A stretch of DNA of 64,000 bases from Diphasiastrum complanatum (Eukaryota > Streptophyta > Lycopodiopsida > Lycopodiales > Lycopodiaceae). Where the stretch lies: positions 15,872,229-15,936,228 of the forward strand of contig CM055102.1 in assembly GCA_029204225.1 (NCBI GenBank), written 5' to 3'. The notes beneath the pieces were generated by a model that was given only the letters and a program-made list of their open reading frames with translations, was not told the origin of the DNA and searched no databases. A program made the position numbers and the translations under genes. This document shows positions 1 through 13,539 of the stretch, one piece after another; positions within the stretch are counted from its first letter, which is position 1; each line of letters opens with the position of its first letter.

Positions 1-244
1 GGCTGGAATTGTGGTGTAGATCTTGCATATTTCCTTACATTCCAGTTCTTGATTGTTCTTGGGCATTCTAAGCATCAAAAAATGGGTGTTTCTTGATTCT
101 TGGACTATTAGAATGCTGTTAGGAATTTAGTATTCTTGTTTCCTGTTTCTTGGTTGAGTAGTTTAATCTTGTTCTTGTTTGTTTTCTGATCTGGTAGATA
201 GTTTGTAGAATTGCTCCTTGTTCCAGAACGCTAATCTTTTTGAG

Positions 245-1870
245 TTAGGACTGGTTGCATGGCTTGTTTGTGCATGTAGCTAAGTAACGAATCCGACTCT
301 CCCCACTAACAGACTGGGGAATACTCGCTATGATTTGAGTAACGGTTATGTTTGGAAACTGTTCTAATAAGAGGATCGAACCGTAAGAACTGTAACTAAC
401 AGAAGAACGAACAAAGAACGGTAAAAGAAAAACTGTGTTCACAGGTTCAGTAGAATCTGTGAACATCCACTTATGAAATGCTTCCCCTTCAGTTATTGAA
501 GTTAAAGACATAAGATCAACTTGTTGAGGAGTCTTGATTCTTTGGCAGACATCACATGTTTTGATCTGTGCGAATGTGTCCTTAAATAACGTCGGCCATA
601 AGTATCCAACTAATAATACTTTCTTAGCGGTATTGTCAAATGAGAAATGTCCTCCTCCTTCACCTTCATGTGATAGTGAAACTATTTGTTCTACCTCATC
701 TTTATTGATACATATTATGATTATTCCATCTACATCGACAATTAGAAGGTAAGGTCTAGATTTCAAAGCCAGTTTACGCTGATCGACTTTAGACATAGTT
801 GGATCTATTACTCTGATTTATAAGAATGATATTGTCTCTTCGGTCCATCTACGAGTAGCATCTATTTGGAACAGGTAGGCATAAAGTAGATCATCATTTA
901 TCAGTTTTGTTACCTTCTCGGCTGATGATGTTCTAGATAAATGATTGGCAAAAAAATGTTGCTTACCTTTCTTGACAATAATTTTAAAGTCAAATTCTAG
1001 AAGGATGAGTAGCCATCTTGCTATACGGCCAGTGTTGCATGGTTTATTCAATATATAACAATGCTTGATGATCGGTATAGAATTTAAATTGATTTCCTAA
1101 TAGATAATGGCATAATCTATGTAAAACATAAATCATTGCTAAAGCTTCTCTTTCGGTGGTGGAATAATTTACTTCAGCAGGAACTAATTGTCTATTGAGG
1201 AATCTTTTTCGAATTCTTCCGGCTATGTTAGGATGACTTAGCATACTTACTAGTGTCAGTATGAACATGGAATTCCAATTGATAATTCTTTGCTTGGAGA
1301 ATGGGTGCAGTAACATCACGTCCTCAACTGCTTGTATTCTTTCTTTGGTCCATTTTGGATATGTAATAGCTTCATAAATTAAGCTGGCTTTTCTTGCAAA
1401 ATCAAGAATAAATATGCGGTAATAATTACAATGGCCTACGAAGATATAGATTTCCTTTTCCGTTGCCGGTAGTGGAATTTCTTGAATAACTTTCACCTTA
1501 GCCAGATCCATCGAGATACCATCTTTGGATATGATATGTCCTAAGACAAGACCGTGTGTTACCCAAATCTAACATTTCTCTGGATTAAGTGAAATTCCAT
1601 ACTTCTTGCATTGGATAAAAACTTTTTCAAGAGCATCAAGATGTTCACAATTGTTAGATTTAACACCAATTTCATCAAGATATATCTCTAAAACTTTATG
1701 CAGTAAATTCTTAAATGCAGACTGCATTACTTTTTGAAATGTTGGAGCATTACAGAGTCCGAATGGCGTTACCTGATATGCATAGGTACCAAACTCTATG
1801 GAAAATGCAGTCTTGTGAATAAATTCAACGGAGATGACTTTCACATGTGGAAGTTCAAAATGAGGATGAT
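245..1870 (-). pseudogene. Ty3/gypsy pol remnant (RT, RNase H, integrase zinc domain)
   Basis: On the - strand this reads in order as reverse transcriptase palm (1844-1569), RT thumb and RNase H (1511-1044 and 1051-818), then the integrase zinc domain (796-430). Visible motifs are PFGLCNAP, a decayed YLDEI in place of YLDD, the RNase H stretches EREALAMIYVLHR and FYTDHQALLY, and CDVCQR of the zinc finger. Frameshifts and stops split it into four pieces, and gag, protease and the integrase core are missing. The family makes the polyprotein that copies and inserts the retrotransposon. Ty3/gypsy is clear from the domain order (integrase after RNase H); the clade is not. Confidence 0.85.
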
Positions 1871-1924
1871 CCTGATTGAAAGGAGTTATGGGGATACGTT
1901 AACGGTTCTATAGCCAGATCGGCA

Positions 1925-4160
1925 GAACTCGAACAGCTCCTAGCTTGGGAAGCCAAGGATGGAAAGGCTCTTGCCATTGTATCTCTAAACCTTAAAGACA
2001 CTCAAATTGCTCATGTATCCAACTACACTACTTCCAAAGAAGCATGAAATATACTCACTAGCATCTACGAGACCTCAGATGTCTCGACTCGTCTCTTCTT
2101 GAGGGAGAAAGTACTGACACTCAGAATGAGTGAAAGCACCTCAGTCAGCGACCATCTGAATAAGTTCAAACAATTGCTGAACCAACTGGCTACAATAGGT
2201 TCTCCATCTCAGAATAAGACTCTATCATGTCTCTTCTTGCCAGTTTTCCATCCTCCTACGATAATTTAGTGTTGCTTCTGAGCAATACCCCTGCCCTTTC
2301 TCTCTAAAAATTGACAGCAAGTTTGTTGCAAGAAGAAGTTAGGAGGAAAAGCTTGTCCACATCTACGAGTACCAAATACATGGCACTCTATTCAAACAAG
2401 CAGCAATCCAAAAAGAAGAAAGACTTCAAGGATAAGAAGACAAAGGCAGAATAGCCAACAGCATTACAACCATAACAACAACAGCACAGTCACTCATTGT
2501 CCAAGACCAAGCTATTTTGCAGATATCACAAAAGAACCAACCACAACATCAAGGACTCTCACATCCTCAAGCACAATGAAGCAAAGAAGAACATGCAACA
2601 ACACCAAGAAGACAACTCTGACACAGTCAGAGGATCTCAAGATGAAGAGAAGACACTGATGGTACAAAATCAATTCAGTAGAGATGCCCATTAGTGGTAT
2701 CTTGATTCAGGTGCTTCTCAGCACATGATGCCATGCAAGGACCTCTTCTCTACAGTCACAGCTATAGAATCAAAGTACATTTTATTTGGTGACTCCAGTT
2801 CACACCAAGTTGAAGGCCAAGGGTCTTTTCAACTGTAGTTCTATGATGGCATCACTAGGCAGCTTTATGTACCCAAATTAACAAATAACCTTCTATCTAT
2901 TAGCAAGATCACAAATCATGGATATAGAGCTTTGTTCACTGCCAACTGATGTACTATTATAGATGAGAACTCAAAGGAGATCCTCTCTACTTACAGAGAA
3001 GAAAATTTGTACATACTAAGTCAAGATGTTGCACTTTCTGTGAGTTGTTTAGATGCTAATTTATGGCATCAAAGATTAGGTCATTTAAACATGCGTTCAA
3101 TCTTGTACATGCATCGCAATAAAATGGTCAAAGACATGAATATAATTGTTGTCACCATAGCTAATTTGACTATCTGTGAAAATTATCTACTAGAGGAACA
3201 TCCTAGAACGAGATTTTCCAGAGGACAAGCCAAAAGGGCGAAATCCATCTTGTCATTGATATATAGTGACTTGTGTGGTCCTATGAGCGTACCTTCATTA
3301 GGTCAAGCTCTATATTTTATCACATTCATTGATGATTATTCCCAATTTTTCAAAGTTATGTTCATAAAGAACAAGTCAAAAGCATTTCGTTGCTTCGAAG
3401 ACTTCAAGCAATATGCTGAGAATCAAACTGGTCAGAAAATTAAGGCCCTACGGTCTGATTCAAGGAGAGAGTTCTTGTCAAATGAGATGAAAGATTACCT
3501 ATCTTCGAGTGGCGTGCACCACTAGTTTACTACGAGCTACACTCCACAACAGAACGGAGTAGCAGAGAGGAAGAACGACACATTGTTGGAAGCTGCATGA
3601 TCCATGATAGTAAATTCACATTTGCCTCAAACCTTCTAGGCAGAAGCTATCTCTACGGCTTGCTATGTGCCAAATTACTCTAGCACTAAAGTGGTTGATT
3701 CCAAGACACCGTTTGAAGCCTACTACGGTTACAAACCAAGTTTGAAACACCTACGTATTTTTGGATGTCTCTTCTATGCACAAGTGCCATTGGATCTGAG
3801 GAAGAAGCTAGACCTAGTAAGCTGTAAAAGCATCTTCATCGGCTATTCAACTTCACACAAGGCACATCATGTTTGCGATGTGGTTACGAGCCAGATCTCA
3901 GTCAGTCGCGATGTTGTCTTCCTTGAAGACAAGTATTACGATTTCAAGCAGAAGCAACCAATACAAGAGACTATCATAGCAGCTCTACCTTCCATCGATA
4001 GGCTACGACCTATGACTGTTCAAACAACGGAGTTCGTCCCAGTGGCTCCACTTATCGTCGATGGGCCTAGACCCACGATCGTTCAACCGCAAAATACTAC
4101 GATCTCAGTCATTCACCAAGGAGAATCTTCCTTTGTTGGTAACCGTAATTGATAACTTAC
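1925..4160 (+). pseudogene. Ty1/copia gag-pol remnant (gag, protease, integrase)
   Basis: A UBN2-type Gag reads from about 1925 to 2440 (RLFLREKVLTLRMSE, VSDHLNKFKQLLNQL), followed by a degenerate zinc knuckle near 2510 (CRYHKRTNHN), the protease active site WYLDSGASQHM near 2696, and integrase from 3007 (HQRLGHLN, then IYSDLCGPM, FIDDYS, TPQQNGVAERKN). Integrase ahead of RT marks Ty1/copia. Several in-frame stops occur (for example at 2029 and 2695) and the C-terminal integrase region ends at 4152. Reverse transcriptase and RNase H are absent here. It starts abruptly beside the opposite-strand gypsy remnant, so both ends look truncated. Confidence 0.88.
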
Positions 4161-4785
<625 letters not shown>

Positions 4786-4819
4786 TTTAGAGTAGAAGGA
4801 GGGCGAAGGGATGAGTAGG

Positions 4820-5068
4820 AGAAGATTAAACTCCAACACTCTAGGAGATTAAACTCCAACACTCCCCCGTAAGCTTACTGCTACGAATCTAGACTCAAGT
4901 TGAGATTTAACAATTCTACTAGAGTAGAATGTTTATCCCTGGACAATGGTTTTGTCAGAATGTCAGCCAACATACTATCTGTGTGATAGTAACTTAGTGC
5001 AACCTCTTCAATCTGAACCTTCTCTTTGAGAAAATGAAGTTGAACCTCTATATGTTTAACAAACAATC
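4820..5068 (-). pseudogene. Ty1/copia 3' end: RNase H tail, PPT and LTR start
   Basis: On the - strand 5066-4881 encodes the end of copia RNase H (KHIEVQLHFLKEKV and MLADILTKPL), matching the conserved HIDIRHHFIRE...ADILTK ending of the family. Just downstream is a polypurine tract (ACGGGGGAG, 4872-4863), then an LTR-like TGTTGGAG start at 4861. The first LTR bases are duplicated in tandem: TGTTGGAGTTTAATCT occurs twice between 4861 and 4820. The rest of the LTR is lost. The orientation is opposite to the copia remnant at 1925-4160, so this is a different copy. Confidence 0.75.
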
Positions 5069-5631
5069 ACTTACAAAGCAAACGATCAACAGCTGAACGA
5101 ACGACCAGCGATTGTTCAAACGATTGCGGACAGACTACGACCATCACGGCCTACATCCTTCAACTATGACGCATACGGAGAATACGTTACTCTGTACTTC
5201 TCCTCCTTCACGATGCTCCAACATTTGAGAAAATATGGGCCAAAAGAGGGCCCTATAAGAAATGCCATGTAGGAGAGAGAAAAATAATTATAAAGTAATC
5301 ATAATATCATTTTCTAACTTCTTTATGCATCTGTCCGCAGCACTACTTTCCATGTAAAGGAATGCACCTTAGTTTAGTCTCATCAAACTTCACTAGTGCT
5401 TAACCGTAGTTAAAATATAATTTTCAAAATGTTGAAATATTCCCTCCCAATAGTTGACAACACTCAAAAATTTGAATTAGGAGTGACATTTCTGAAACAA
5501 AGCCTACGCCATCTCTATCTCCAAGTTCAAAAACATGTGTTTAGCGTTATCTTTATCTCCAATAGAGTCGTTAGCGCCATCTCCAGCTTTGTTATTGTCA
5601 TTGTGTTGTTTGTTACTATACTACTGTACTG
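5069..5631. other. No recognised gene
   Basis: No family motif seen. Small open frames at 5429-5632 and 5535-5726 encode hydrophobic or Ser-rich peptides with no clear coding character. It could be intron or the upstream part of the candidate exons that follow. Confidence 0.35.
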
Positions 5632-5832
5632 ATGACAAAGCTTTATCATCTTCATGTGAATCTGTCACCAGAATATGCTCCGCTCAGGACAAGAAATTCC
5701 AAGCAACCCAAATTGTCAACTTCTGATATGGTCCGATACAGGGAAGAAAAGCTAAAGCATGTAGATTTATGGTCATCAAGAACATTGTATCCTATTGATC
5801 CATGTTCATTGCAACATCCAGATTTTCATTCG
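5632..5832 (+). CDS. Candidate exon 1 of an unrecognised gene
   Basis: An open frame reads through VRYREEKLKHVDLW and SLQHPDFHS and ends on a complete codon at a strong splice donor (TCG, then GTGAGT at 5833). The left edge is undefined: an in-frame ATG is at 5635, or an acceptor AG could precede the frame. The peptide is hydrophilic and not retroelement-like. If spliced, it joins the next candidate exon at 5895 in phase 0 across a 62-base intron, which is short for a plant. I do not recognise the family. It may be the upstream part of the coiled-coil gene seen from 16859 on, a separate gene or a pseudogene. Confidence 0.4.
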
Positions 5833-5894
5833 GTGAGTCAATTAATATTATCTATATGTGTCATGGTAAAAATGGTCTTTTGGTTTACTGTAAG

Positions 5895-6191
5895 AATTTA
5901 ATGCTCTATGGGAATGCACATTCAATGCAAAGAATACATTATTTGGAAGAGGAATCAAGGAAAATATCAAAGGAGTGCGAAGAAAAATCTACAAAGATGA
6001 AAACTTGTTTGGATGAAAATGAGATGCTCAAGAAGGAGATCCAATGGTTGAAATCTTCTTTGCATCATTATACAACTAGTAATGATGAGATAAAAACTGC
6101 ATTTCAATCCATGCGTATCTCATATTTGTCTCTTGTTAAAGATATGGATGTGCTCAACAGAAAGGTTCGAAGCAACAAGAGGAAAAGACTG
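5895..6191 (+). CDS. Candidate exon 2, coiled-coil protein
   Basis: The frame runs NLMLYGNAH..., then a Glu/Lys-rich amphipathic stretch (LEEESRKISKECEEK, ENEMLKKEIQWLKSSL) expected to form a coiled coil, and ends with a basic patch (RSNKRKRL) at a possible donor GTAAAT at 6192. The open frame continues to 6314 if unspliced. The acceptor would be the TAAG ending at 5894. No transposon family is recognised. Its style resembles the later coiled-coil exons, but no sequence in the 10 kb between shows that they belong to one transcript. Confidence 0.42.
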
Positions 6192-6490
6192 GTAAATAAG
6201 GATATATGTGATCTATCATCTAGGGGAGGTCATAGAAAAAGACGAATCCGTGTATTCAAATGTTATAGCTTATTTGGTATTGAGTATTGCTTGAACTTTT
6301 TGATTCATTCATAATCACTAATTTTGTTATTTATTCATTTCAACTTTTTGTTGATTTGCTTATTATATACTGTTGTGAATATTATGAGTGTCCAAATTTC
6401 TACTGACATTTTCATGAACATTATAAGCAAATTCAAACATACAATTACCATCAAACACTATCTAGTCATCTACTACTCTAAATCTTAATC

Positions 6491-7118
<628 letters not shown>

Positions 7119-7367
7119 TGTTACTGTACTGTGGGTCCTATCAGTGGATAAGGATCAGTTGGCCTGGCCACGAGGCAAGTCGACGGGACACGCGTCCCGC
7201 CAACGACAACCTAGGTCATGCATGGGTTGTCTGAGTGAACAACTATATGTACAATGTAATTTCATTTTGAGAAATACAGTTGCTATGTGAGCTTGTTGTG
7301 GAGAGTGTTTTCTGTCTGTGTTACTGTGTAGCATGATCTGTGTTCCTGTGCAAAGCAAATTCTAAGT
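7119..7367 (+). repeat. LTR of a copia-type element (5' LTR)
   Basis: The right end is placed just before the primer site at 7368. The left end is a TGTTACTG start near 7119, so the LTR is short (about 250 bases); the exact ends are uncertain. No matching 3' LTR was found downstream. Confidence 0.55.
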
Positions 7368-7379
7368 TGGTATCAGAGC
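7368..7379 (+). other. Primer binding site, tRNA-iMet
   Basis: TGGTATCAGAGC, the standard plant retrotransposon primer site complementary to the 3' end of initiator-Met tRNA, lies at the LTR edge. Confidence 0.9.
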
Positions 7380-8657
7380 CGTATAGGGAGTGTACACAAT
7401 ACAGTGTTGCCGTTGAAGAGTGCTTCGGGAGAACTGTCTTCTGAGAGTTTGGGGTCTACGGCGGGTTGAAGACGGAAAGAGAAACACTGGTGCTGAGACT
7501 TTAGCACACAGAAGCTTGGTGAGCTTGAGACTGTGTGAGGATTTAGAGACAGGGGTTGTCAGCTGAATCAGAACCTCAAAAAAAAAAATTTGAAGTTCCG
7601 AAGCAAGCTATTCGGTGTTTGCAATCAGTGTGCATTCAATCGGATACCGTTTGATGAACAGATTGAAGCATCAGCTTTCCAACAGTAGGGCAATCTCAGA
7701 GGAAGAGGATAGGCCTGTCAAAACACTATGAATTGAAAGCCAAGAACCAATTTGTGTGAAAAACTCTGGTCTGGGGTTTAGAAGCACAAAATCAGAGATT
7801 TTTCTCCATTCTGAACTCTTTTTGGAGCTGTAAAAGTTTGAAGGAGGGCGCCCTGCTCAACTAAGCTAAATCATAGAAGGTCATGGGGAGCCGCGCATCA
7901 GAGAAGGTGCTGAATCGCACTTTGCAGGACAAGAGAAAACCTTGGTGAAGCCATAGCAAGAAGCAAGAGGAGAAGAGCCCGCAGGCAGATCGCGCGATGT
8001 GGAGGAGGGTGACGACTCAGTGTATTGGAGTGTGTCGTGGCTCCAGGGTTTTGGTTTAATGCCCAAACAAAATGTAGATCGCTGGATCCAGATACAAGAT
8101 AATCAATGGTAGAGATGAGCTTCATGTGGGCCGTTGGATTGCTATAAGCCATTGGATGGGCTTTGAACAGGGCCTGAAGTAGTGAAGTGCATTCTGGCCT
8201 TCAACTTCATTAAAAATTTTCATACTGAAAGTTGAGTTGGGTCCCTTCACACGTGAAGAGTGAAGTTTCTTCATTGTGAAGAAACAGTTCAAAAACTAGA
8301 AAAGTCCCTATTTTTGGGTCCTTTGTCCGTTTTGACCCAAATGAAAGGCTATAACCTCCAAATGAAGGGCACTCGGACTGTACCTGCAAGTACGGTACAA
8401 CAAAACAGAGTGATTGCAACGGAGAAAGTGTTCGGAGTACGCCAGAAGTGATTTCACCATTCCACTAGGCACGTTGTTGGGAGTGACGACTGAGTGCATT
8501 TCGGAAGGCGACGCCGATTTGGCTTTCAAATTGGTGGAAAAGCGACGAGTGGCATGGTATGAAAAAAAGTGCAGGTCATTATTTTCAACTTCTAACATCG
8601 CTGTTGGCCTCGACATGTTGTTCCTAGCCTAAGGCAGAAGTTTCAAGCAGTTTTGCG
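7380..8657 (+). other. Retrotransposon 5' leader, no gene
   Basis: About 1.28 kb between the primer site and the gag ATG. Open frames exist on both strands but none shows a family motif. Long untranslated leaders are common in plant LTR elements. Confidence 0.5.
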
Positions 8658-8906
8658 ATGGCAAACATGGGAGAGTCCATTTTGAGTGAAAATAGCAAAT
8701 TGGATGAGATTTCCAACTATGCAGTGTGGAAATTCAAAATGAAAAACATACTGATGGAGAAAGACGTGTGGGAAGTCATCACAGGTGATGAGAGAAGGCC
8801 GCCAAATGAAGCAGACATCAAAGTGTTCGACAAAAAGATGAGAAAAGCTTTGACCTTCATTAACTTGTCAGTGAAGGATCACATCATTACCCACATTACT
8901 TCTTGA
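8658..8906 (+). pseudogene. Ty1/copia gag N-terminus, truncated
   Basis: The ATG opens MANMGESILSENSKLDEIS..., followed by YAVWKFKMKNILMEKDVWEVI, which matches the NYxxWxxxMxxxLxxxxxWxVV core of copia Gag. The frame stops at 8904-8906 after about 82 codons, where a typical Gag has 250 or more. It sits 1.3 kb after its LTR and primer site in the expected orientation. Downstream sequence changes character at once (GC-richer, unrelated), so the rest of the element was probably replaced by an insertion or rearrangement. Confidence 0.7.
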
Positions 8907-10293
8907 AGCAATGGATTTTTACCCGACACTTTTCAGCTCTGACATTAACATGGGCCTCGCCCTTCATGCTTACGCCACTTGGGACGTGCCGAAGTCGCGT
9001 TTCCACTTCTCGTATCAGGGTACCATGTACAAGGTACGGGTTAACGCAGGCTCGATGGTCATTGTCGGCATTATGTCCGGTGACCGCCAGCCCATCTCTC
9101 ATCGTCAGGCAAAAGCCCTGATCAAACATTTTGTTGTCCAGACTGCACCAGAGATTCTGATCCCAACTAACAATGGTTACCTGATAGAGACTATCATGGA
9201 ACCAATCATACAGGTGGCTGCGCATCTGTTGAACAATTTTCTGGCTGTTTCAACATTTTGCAAGGACCGAATCTAGTCCATGCTGCTGACTCAGATAGTG
9301 GAGTCCTTCTTGGGATTCCTTGGCCCTATGGTCGTGCCATACGACTGACATTTCTTCCTCATCCACGAACTAACAATCTCCATCAAACCTAACACCCGTG
9401 AGCATATCACAGTAGGCCCCCTGTTGTGTAACTTTGCCCGTGCACTTCTCAAGACGAAAGTGTGCGGTTTCCACCGTTCCAGCCTTCTATCATCCATCGT
9501 GCCACATACTAACCTCTATCTTCCATCTTCTGCTTCCACATCTGCCCACCTGCAGTTACTGACATGATGGCCAACAAAAGAATACGTGGCGCTGCCCCTT
9601 CCTCCTCATATCCACCTACCATCAGACGTCGTACCACCACCACACCAATAACAGCTCCAACATCTACCACTGCCACTTTCTCTTCTGTACATTCCCTCCT
9701 CCCATTTCTGTTGTCGCTCCTCTTCTTTCTATTCCACCCGCAACAATTGCTCTTGTTTCCATTCTCGTCTCCTCTATTGCTACTACTTCTACCTCTATTC
9801 CAATTTCTATTGCCCCTTTCATCACTATCACATCCTCCATTACTCTTGTTCCCATCGTTTTTCCTCTCCAGTTCAACCCCTCTGACTCACAGTTGTCTCT
9901 AGACACTCTGGCATGGATGCAAGTCATACTTCTCACTACCACCCCATCTTTGCCTTCCGTACTCCACACCACCCTCCAGTTCCCCTCTATTCCACCCATT
10001 CTCTCATTTGGACAAACTGTCCCCACCTCTGTTTCCACTTCTGTTTCTCCCACACCTCCCATTTCTCCATCAAAGGCTGTCGAGGGCAACCAACCGTTGC
10101 CTGATGAGAGGTGCAAGCCCTACAAAGCAAAAAACTCGTCTGGTTAGCTCAACCTACACCTGACTCAAGGCCACTCTCTGAAGCAAAGATGAATCTCTTC
10201 AAGCGTCAGGTGCAGGTGTATAGCCAAACTCCGAACAGCTACCAGATGGAGTTCGACAAATATCGGACAAGCGCAACTCACGAGCTCACCTAG
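8907..10293 (+). pseudogene. Unclassified decayed coding module, part 1
   Basis: A frame from ATG 8911 reads MDFYPTLFSSDINMGLALHA and continues through VRVNAGSMVIVGIMSGDRQ for 121 codons. After TAG at 9274-9276 it stays protein-like to about 9560 with one more stop (FLIHELTISIKPN, LLCNFARALLKT). From about 9600 a Pro/Ser/Thr-rich region follows, best in the frame ending at 10147, then EAKMNLFKRQVQVYSQTPN to 10293. I recognise no domain. The module is GC-richer than its surroundings and has few transposon hallmarks. It could be an extra ORF of an LTR element or captured host sequence. Confidence 0.4.
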
Positions 10294-10593
10294 GTCAAAC
10301 AAACCCTCAAGGCTTGCCAGCCATTCATGGAGAAGAAGACTCAACCAACCCCAATGGTGATTCCAATGCCACCTCTTTTTGATACTGCCCAGGCAAGGCC
10401 AGCAGGCAGCGGGGGAGACAAGCTAGGATCAGGGGTCAGGTGGGCAAGACCAAGGGCCTCCTGATACGGGTGCTAAGACGTGAGACCAAGGCCAAGGCAT
10501 AGGTCCCAGCCATAGCCACGAGGAAGGACAAGCCTCTTCATCAAGAGGCTCGCGTACCATATCTGCGATCGAGCCTTCCAACGCCCCAAGTTC

Positions 10594-11340
10594 GTGGAGG
10601 AGAAAATCAATGAATTTTTAGCCGAATATCCTCACAAGTCATCAAGAGGCAACTGGCAGATCTCATTTTCGGCACAAACAATAAAAGGCAACGAGCTACA
10701 AGCACTACCCTCCCTCCAACCACAACCTGAGTGGCACCATCAACTCTTTGAACGAGACCCTGCGGCCATCAGGGCCTATGTGACAAGTCCACAAGAGTCA
10801 TGGGTGAACGCGCATTTCCTGCCATGCACACGACCATCCAAATGGGCAGAATGCGGCACTCCTATGGACAAGATCGCCATCCAGAACTGCAATTGGCCGA
10901 GAATTCTTTCAGGGCACGATTGGAATACAAATGTAGATGCCCGAAGGGCTCCACCCAATTTTCTAATAAGTATTTCAACTAACCTGACCCAACAGTCCAC
11001 GCGGCAGCCACTTACGCCCAGGACCTGGAGCACCTAATGGGAATCGAAACAAAGTGGGACAATTTTCTCCCCCCCAAATTCTTTGATTCAAATAAGGCGT
11101 TAGCCTCCGAGAAAGTGGAAGATCAGCTTCCAGTCGCTCGAGTCTACTACCAAGCCGCATTCCTTGGCGATCCCTGGATGCGCAGATTTCAAGCGTGGGT
11201 CGACCAAAACTGGCTAACAGGAGTCCACAAGTCCCTTCACACGCCTAAGGACTTGAAAAAGCTGGATAAAATTAATTTCATGTAAGATGTCACTGGCTAC
11301 CTGATCCACCAGAGGTTGGCCAAGAAGTCTTTATACTAAA
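10594..11340 (+). pseudogene. Unclassified decayed coding module, part 2
   Basis: Two overlapping frames look protein-like: 10594-11037 (EEKINEFLAEYPHKSSRGNW) and, from ATG 10800, MHTTIQMGRMRHSYGQDRHP, which after one stop near 10980 continues as ATYAQDLEHLMGIETKWDNF and DPWMRRFQAWVDQNW to 11285. A frameshift probably joins them. No catalytic motif or known family is recognised. It ends about 100 bases before an LTR-like TGTTGGGGG boundary at 11389, so it may be the 3' coding part of an unknown LTR element. It probably belongs with part 1. Confidence 0.38.
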
Positions 11341-11388
11341 CCAGCAGAGTGCCGAGGGACCGGCACTACTTTAGGCCGAGGGTCCTGT

Positions 11389-12230
11389 TGGGGGTATTCC
11401 CAATATATTGTAAATAAATAATATCGACCAATAAATTGTGTTGCGAGGGCATGGCATCCTGCGCGTATAAGCCCATGGCCCAATGAGCACGCAAGTTGAA
11501 TTGTAAATAGAATAATAGACTTGGGCCCCTTTGTAATTAAAATAAAACTTGAGGCCCAAAGTCATTTTAAACTTAGAAGTCTATTATTTTAGAGTTGGGT
11601 CCAAATGGAGACTCACATGAATCATGTGAAATCCAATGTACTTTTTTGAGGCTCTTGGATCAAGTTGGGTCCAAGATGAATGGATAGGATTATTGTACAT
11701 ATTAGCCAATAGTATTTTGGAGCAAGGGCCTTCCTCATTTATAAAAAGACACCTCATGTACTCTATTTTCCATGCTTAATGAGAAGGAAGAAACTCTACC
11801 ATTTTTGGAAGAGAAGTATCCTCATTTGCTATTCAATGCTTGCTATTGCTATTGTTGCTTTCTATTTGCTTTCAAGTTTATGCTTTCTTGGTTTCCATAG
11901 CTTATGTTTCTCCTTTAGCAAGTAAAATGAGCATTTGAGCTAACCTCCACTCTCACTCTCACTCTCTATCTCTTTCTTTCTCTCTTCTCCTCTTGACCTC
12001 TTCTATTCTTCTCTTCTCCTTCACCCAAAATCAAGATTACGGTTAGTTTAGTGGAGTAGAGTTAGGGGTGTGTAGGGTTAGTGGTGGTAGAGTTAGAGAA
12101 AAAGTCGAGAACTAACTAAAAGTAGCATCTATTCATAGTTAGGCACCTATTCAGAGCTCTAACCCTTGTTGACAGACGGGAGGGCTATACTACACAAGAT
12201 CTTTGACCCTACAATTAACTAGGGTTACGG
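11389..12230 (+). repeat. LTR-like sequence
   Basis: It begins TGTTGGGGGTATTCCC after the coding-like module and contains a promoter-like TATAAAAAG near 11741, as LTR U3/R regions do. The right end is not defined and no primer site follows. The phrase TTAACTAGGG...TTGCCTTGGGATC recurs at about 12212 and 13463, which suggests repeated boundary sequence. Confidence 0.4.
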
Positions 12231-13443
12231 TTGCCTTGGGATCTGCATGACAACTGATTCTCTGAGAACCCTTCAATTTTTGATATTATTCTTCGCCGAC
12301 CTGGCAGTATATAGATTTTAATCACACCTATGCACAGTGAATCGGACGAAGGTTCTTTTTCTGTATTTTTAGGGTTTTAGTAATTTTTTGATGGTTTTTC
12401 TGATGTTTCTGGAAATCTGCTATGAATGATTGTTCGCCCTTCAAACTGAAGAATCTGTGATCAAAACCGAAGGTTTTTGCAACTCGGCGAATGTTTTCTG
12501 AAAGAAAGTAAAAAGTTATCAGCTCTGATGACGATTTTTGCCTCCTTTTGACCAAAATCTGACAAATTTGACCGATTTCTGTTGTTTTTTCAGAAATCTC
12601 AGATCCAAATGGATCTTAAGATTGGTGGTCTGAATAGCTTTCCCTGTTCCACAATCAGATTAGATTTCAAACAAGCAAATCCACTCAAATCAGGCAAAAT
12701 CACTTCCAAACTAACTCTAAATGCATATTTAACACTATTCATGCCATGACAAGATGCCTAATGCAAGCTAACCATCCAACAAACGTGCTGAAAACTGAAA
12801 AATTGGCGTACCTTATCTAATCACTCTAGCATCAAGGAGATGAAGTTAGTTGTCACGTGTAGATTCGTTCTCATGAGAGTGATAGCATATTCAGATTTCA
12901 GCCTGAATGGAAGATCCACATCTAACTCTAACATCCATTAACCCTAAGCATTAACACTAAGATCCACAATGAAGATAGCTTACTCTTTCTCTCTCTCCCT
13001 TCCTCTTTCATAAAAAGTATAAAAACATGTAATCCCAATAACAATCAGATCCAACAATTAGCAAACACAATAAAAGCATGAGAGATGGAGGAAAACTGAT
13101 AGAGAGCAAGGACATTCATAAATCCATTTCACAAGAGAACCAATCTGCTTTATTGAAATGAAGATATGTACATGTGTAGCAAACTCGAGTTGTTTTTTTT
13201 TTATAATAGAGAGGAGGGCCTTGGCCTCAGAATCCTATTGGCCCATTTCTACCTCCCTAATTATTCAAATTTAAAAAAGAGTGGGAACCATCCAAAATTG
13301 GAGGGGAACCCAACTTTATTCACTAGCTTGACATTTAGGCCCTACGACATTAAAAGTCCTGAAAAAAGGCCTAAAGTCCTTTTATTGACTTTCTAATTAA
13401 TCAAATCTCTATGTGATCATCAGGTTGGACTTACACACGAAGG
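12231..13443. other. No gene seen
   Basis: AT-rich DNA with scattered short frames and no family motif. The repeated TTGCCTTGGGATC phrase at both ends hints that the interval is an inserted or LTR-flanked segment. Confidence 0.35.
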
Positions 13444-13539
13444 GTGCCAAATCCCTCTCACTTATTAACTAGGGCTAGGTTGCCTTGGGATCCGCAAACC
13501 CTCCAACACCAGCAGACAAATTCTCATCAGTCAACAACG

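Noticed and set aside
9564-9902. Leu/Pro-rich 112-codon frame, possible membrane protein
   Set aside because: It is low-complexity pyrimidine-rich sequence; the neighbouring frame ending at 10147 looks more protein-like.
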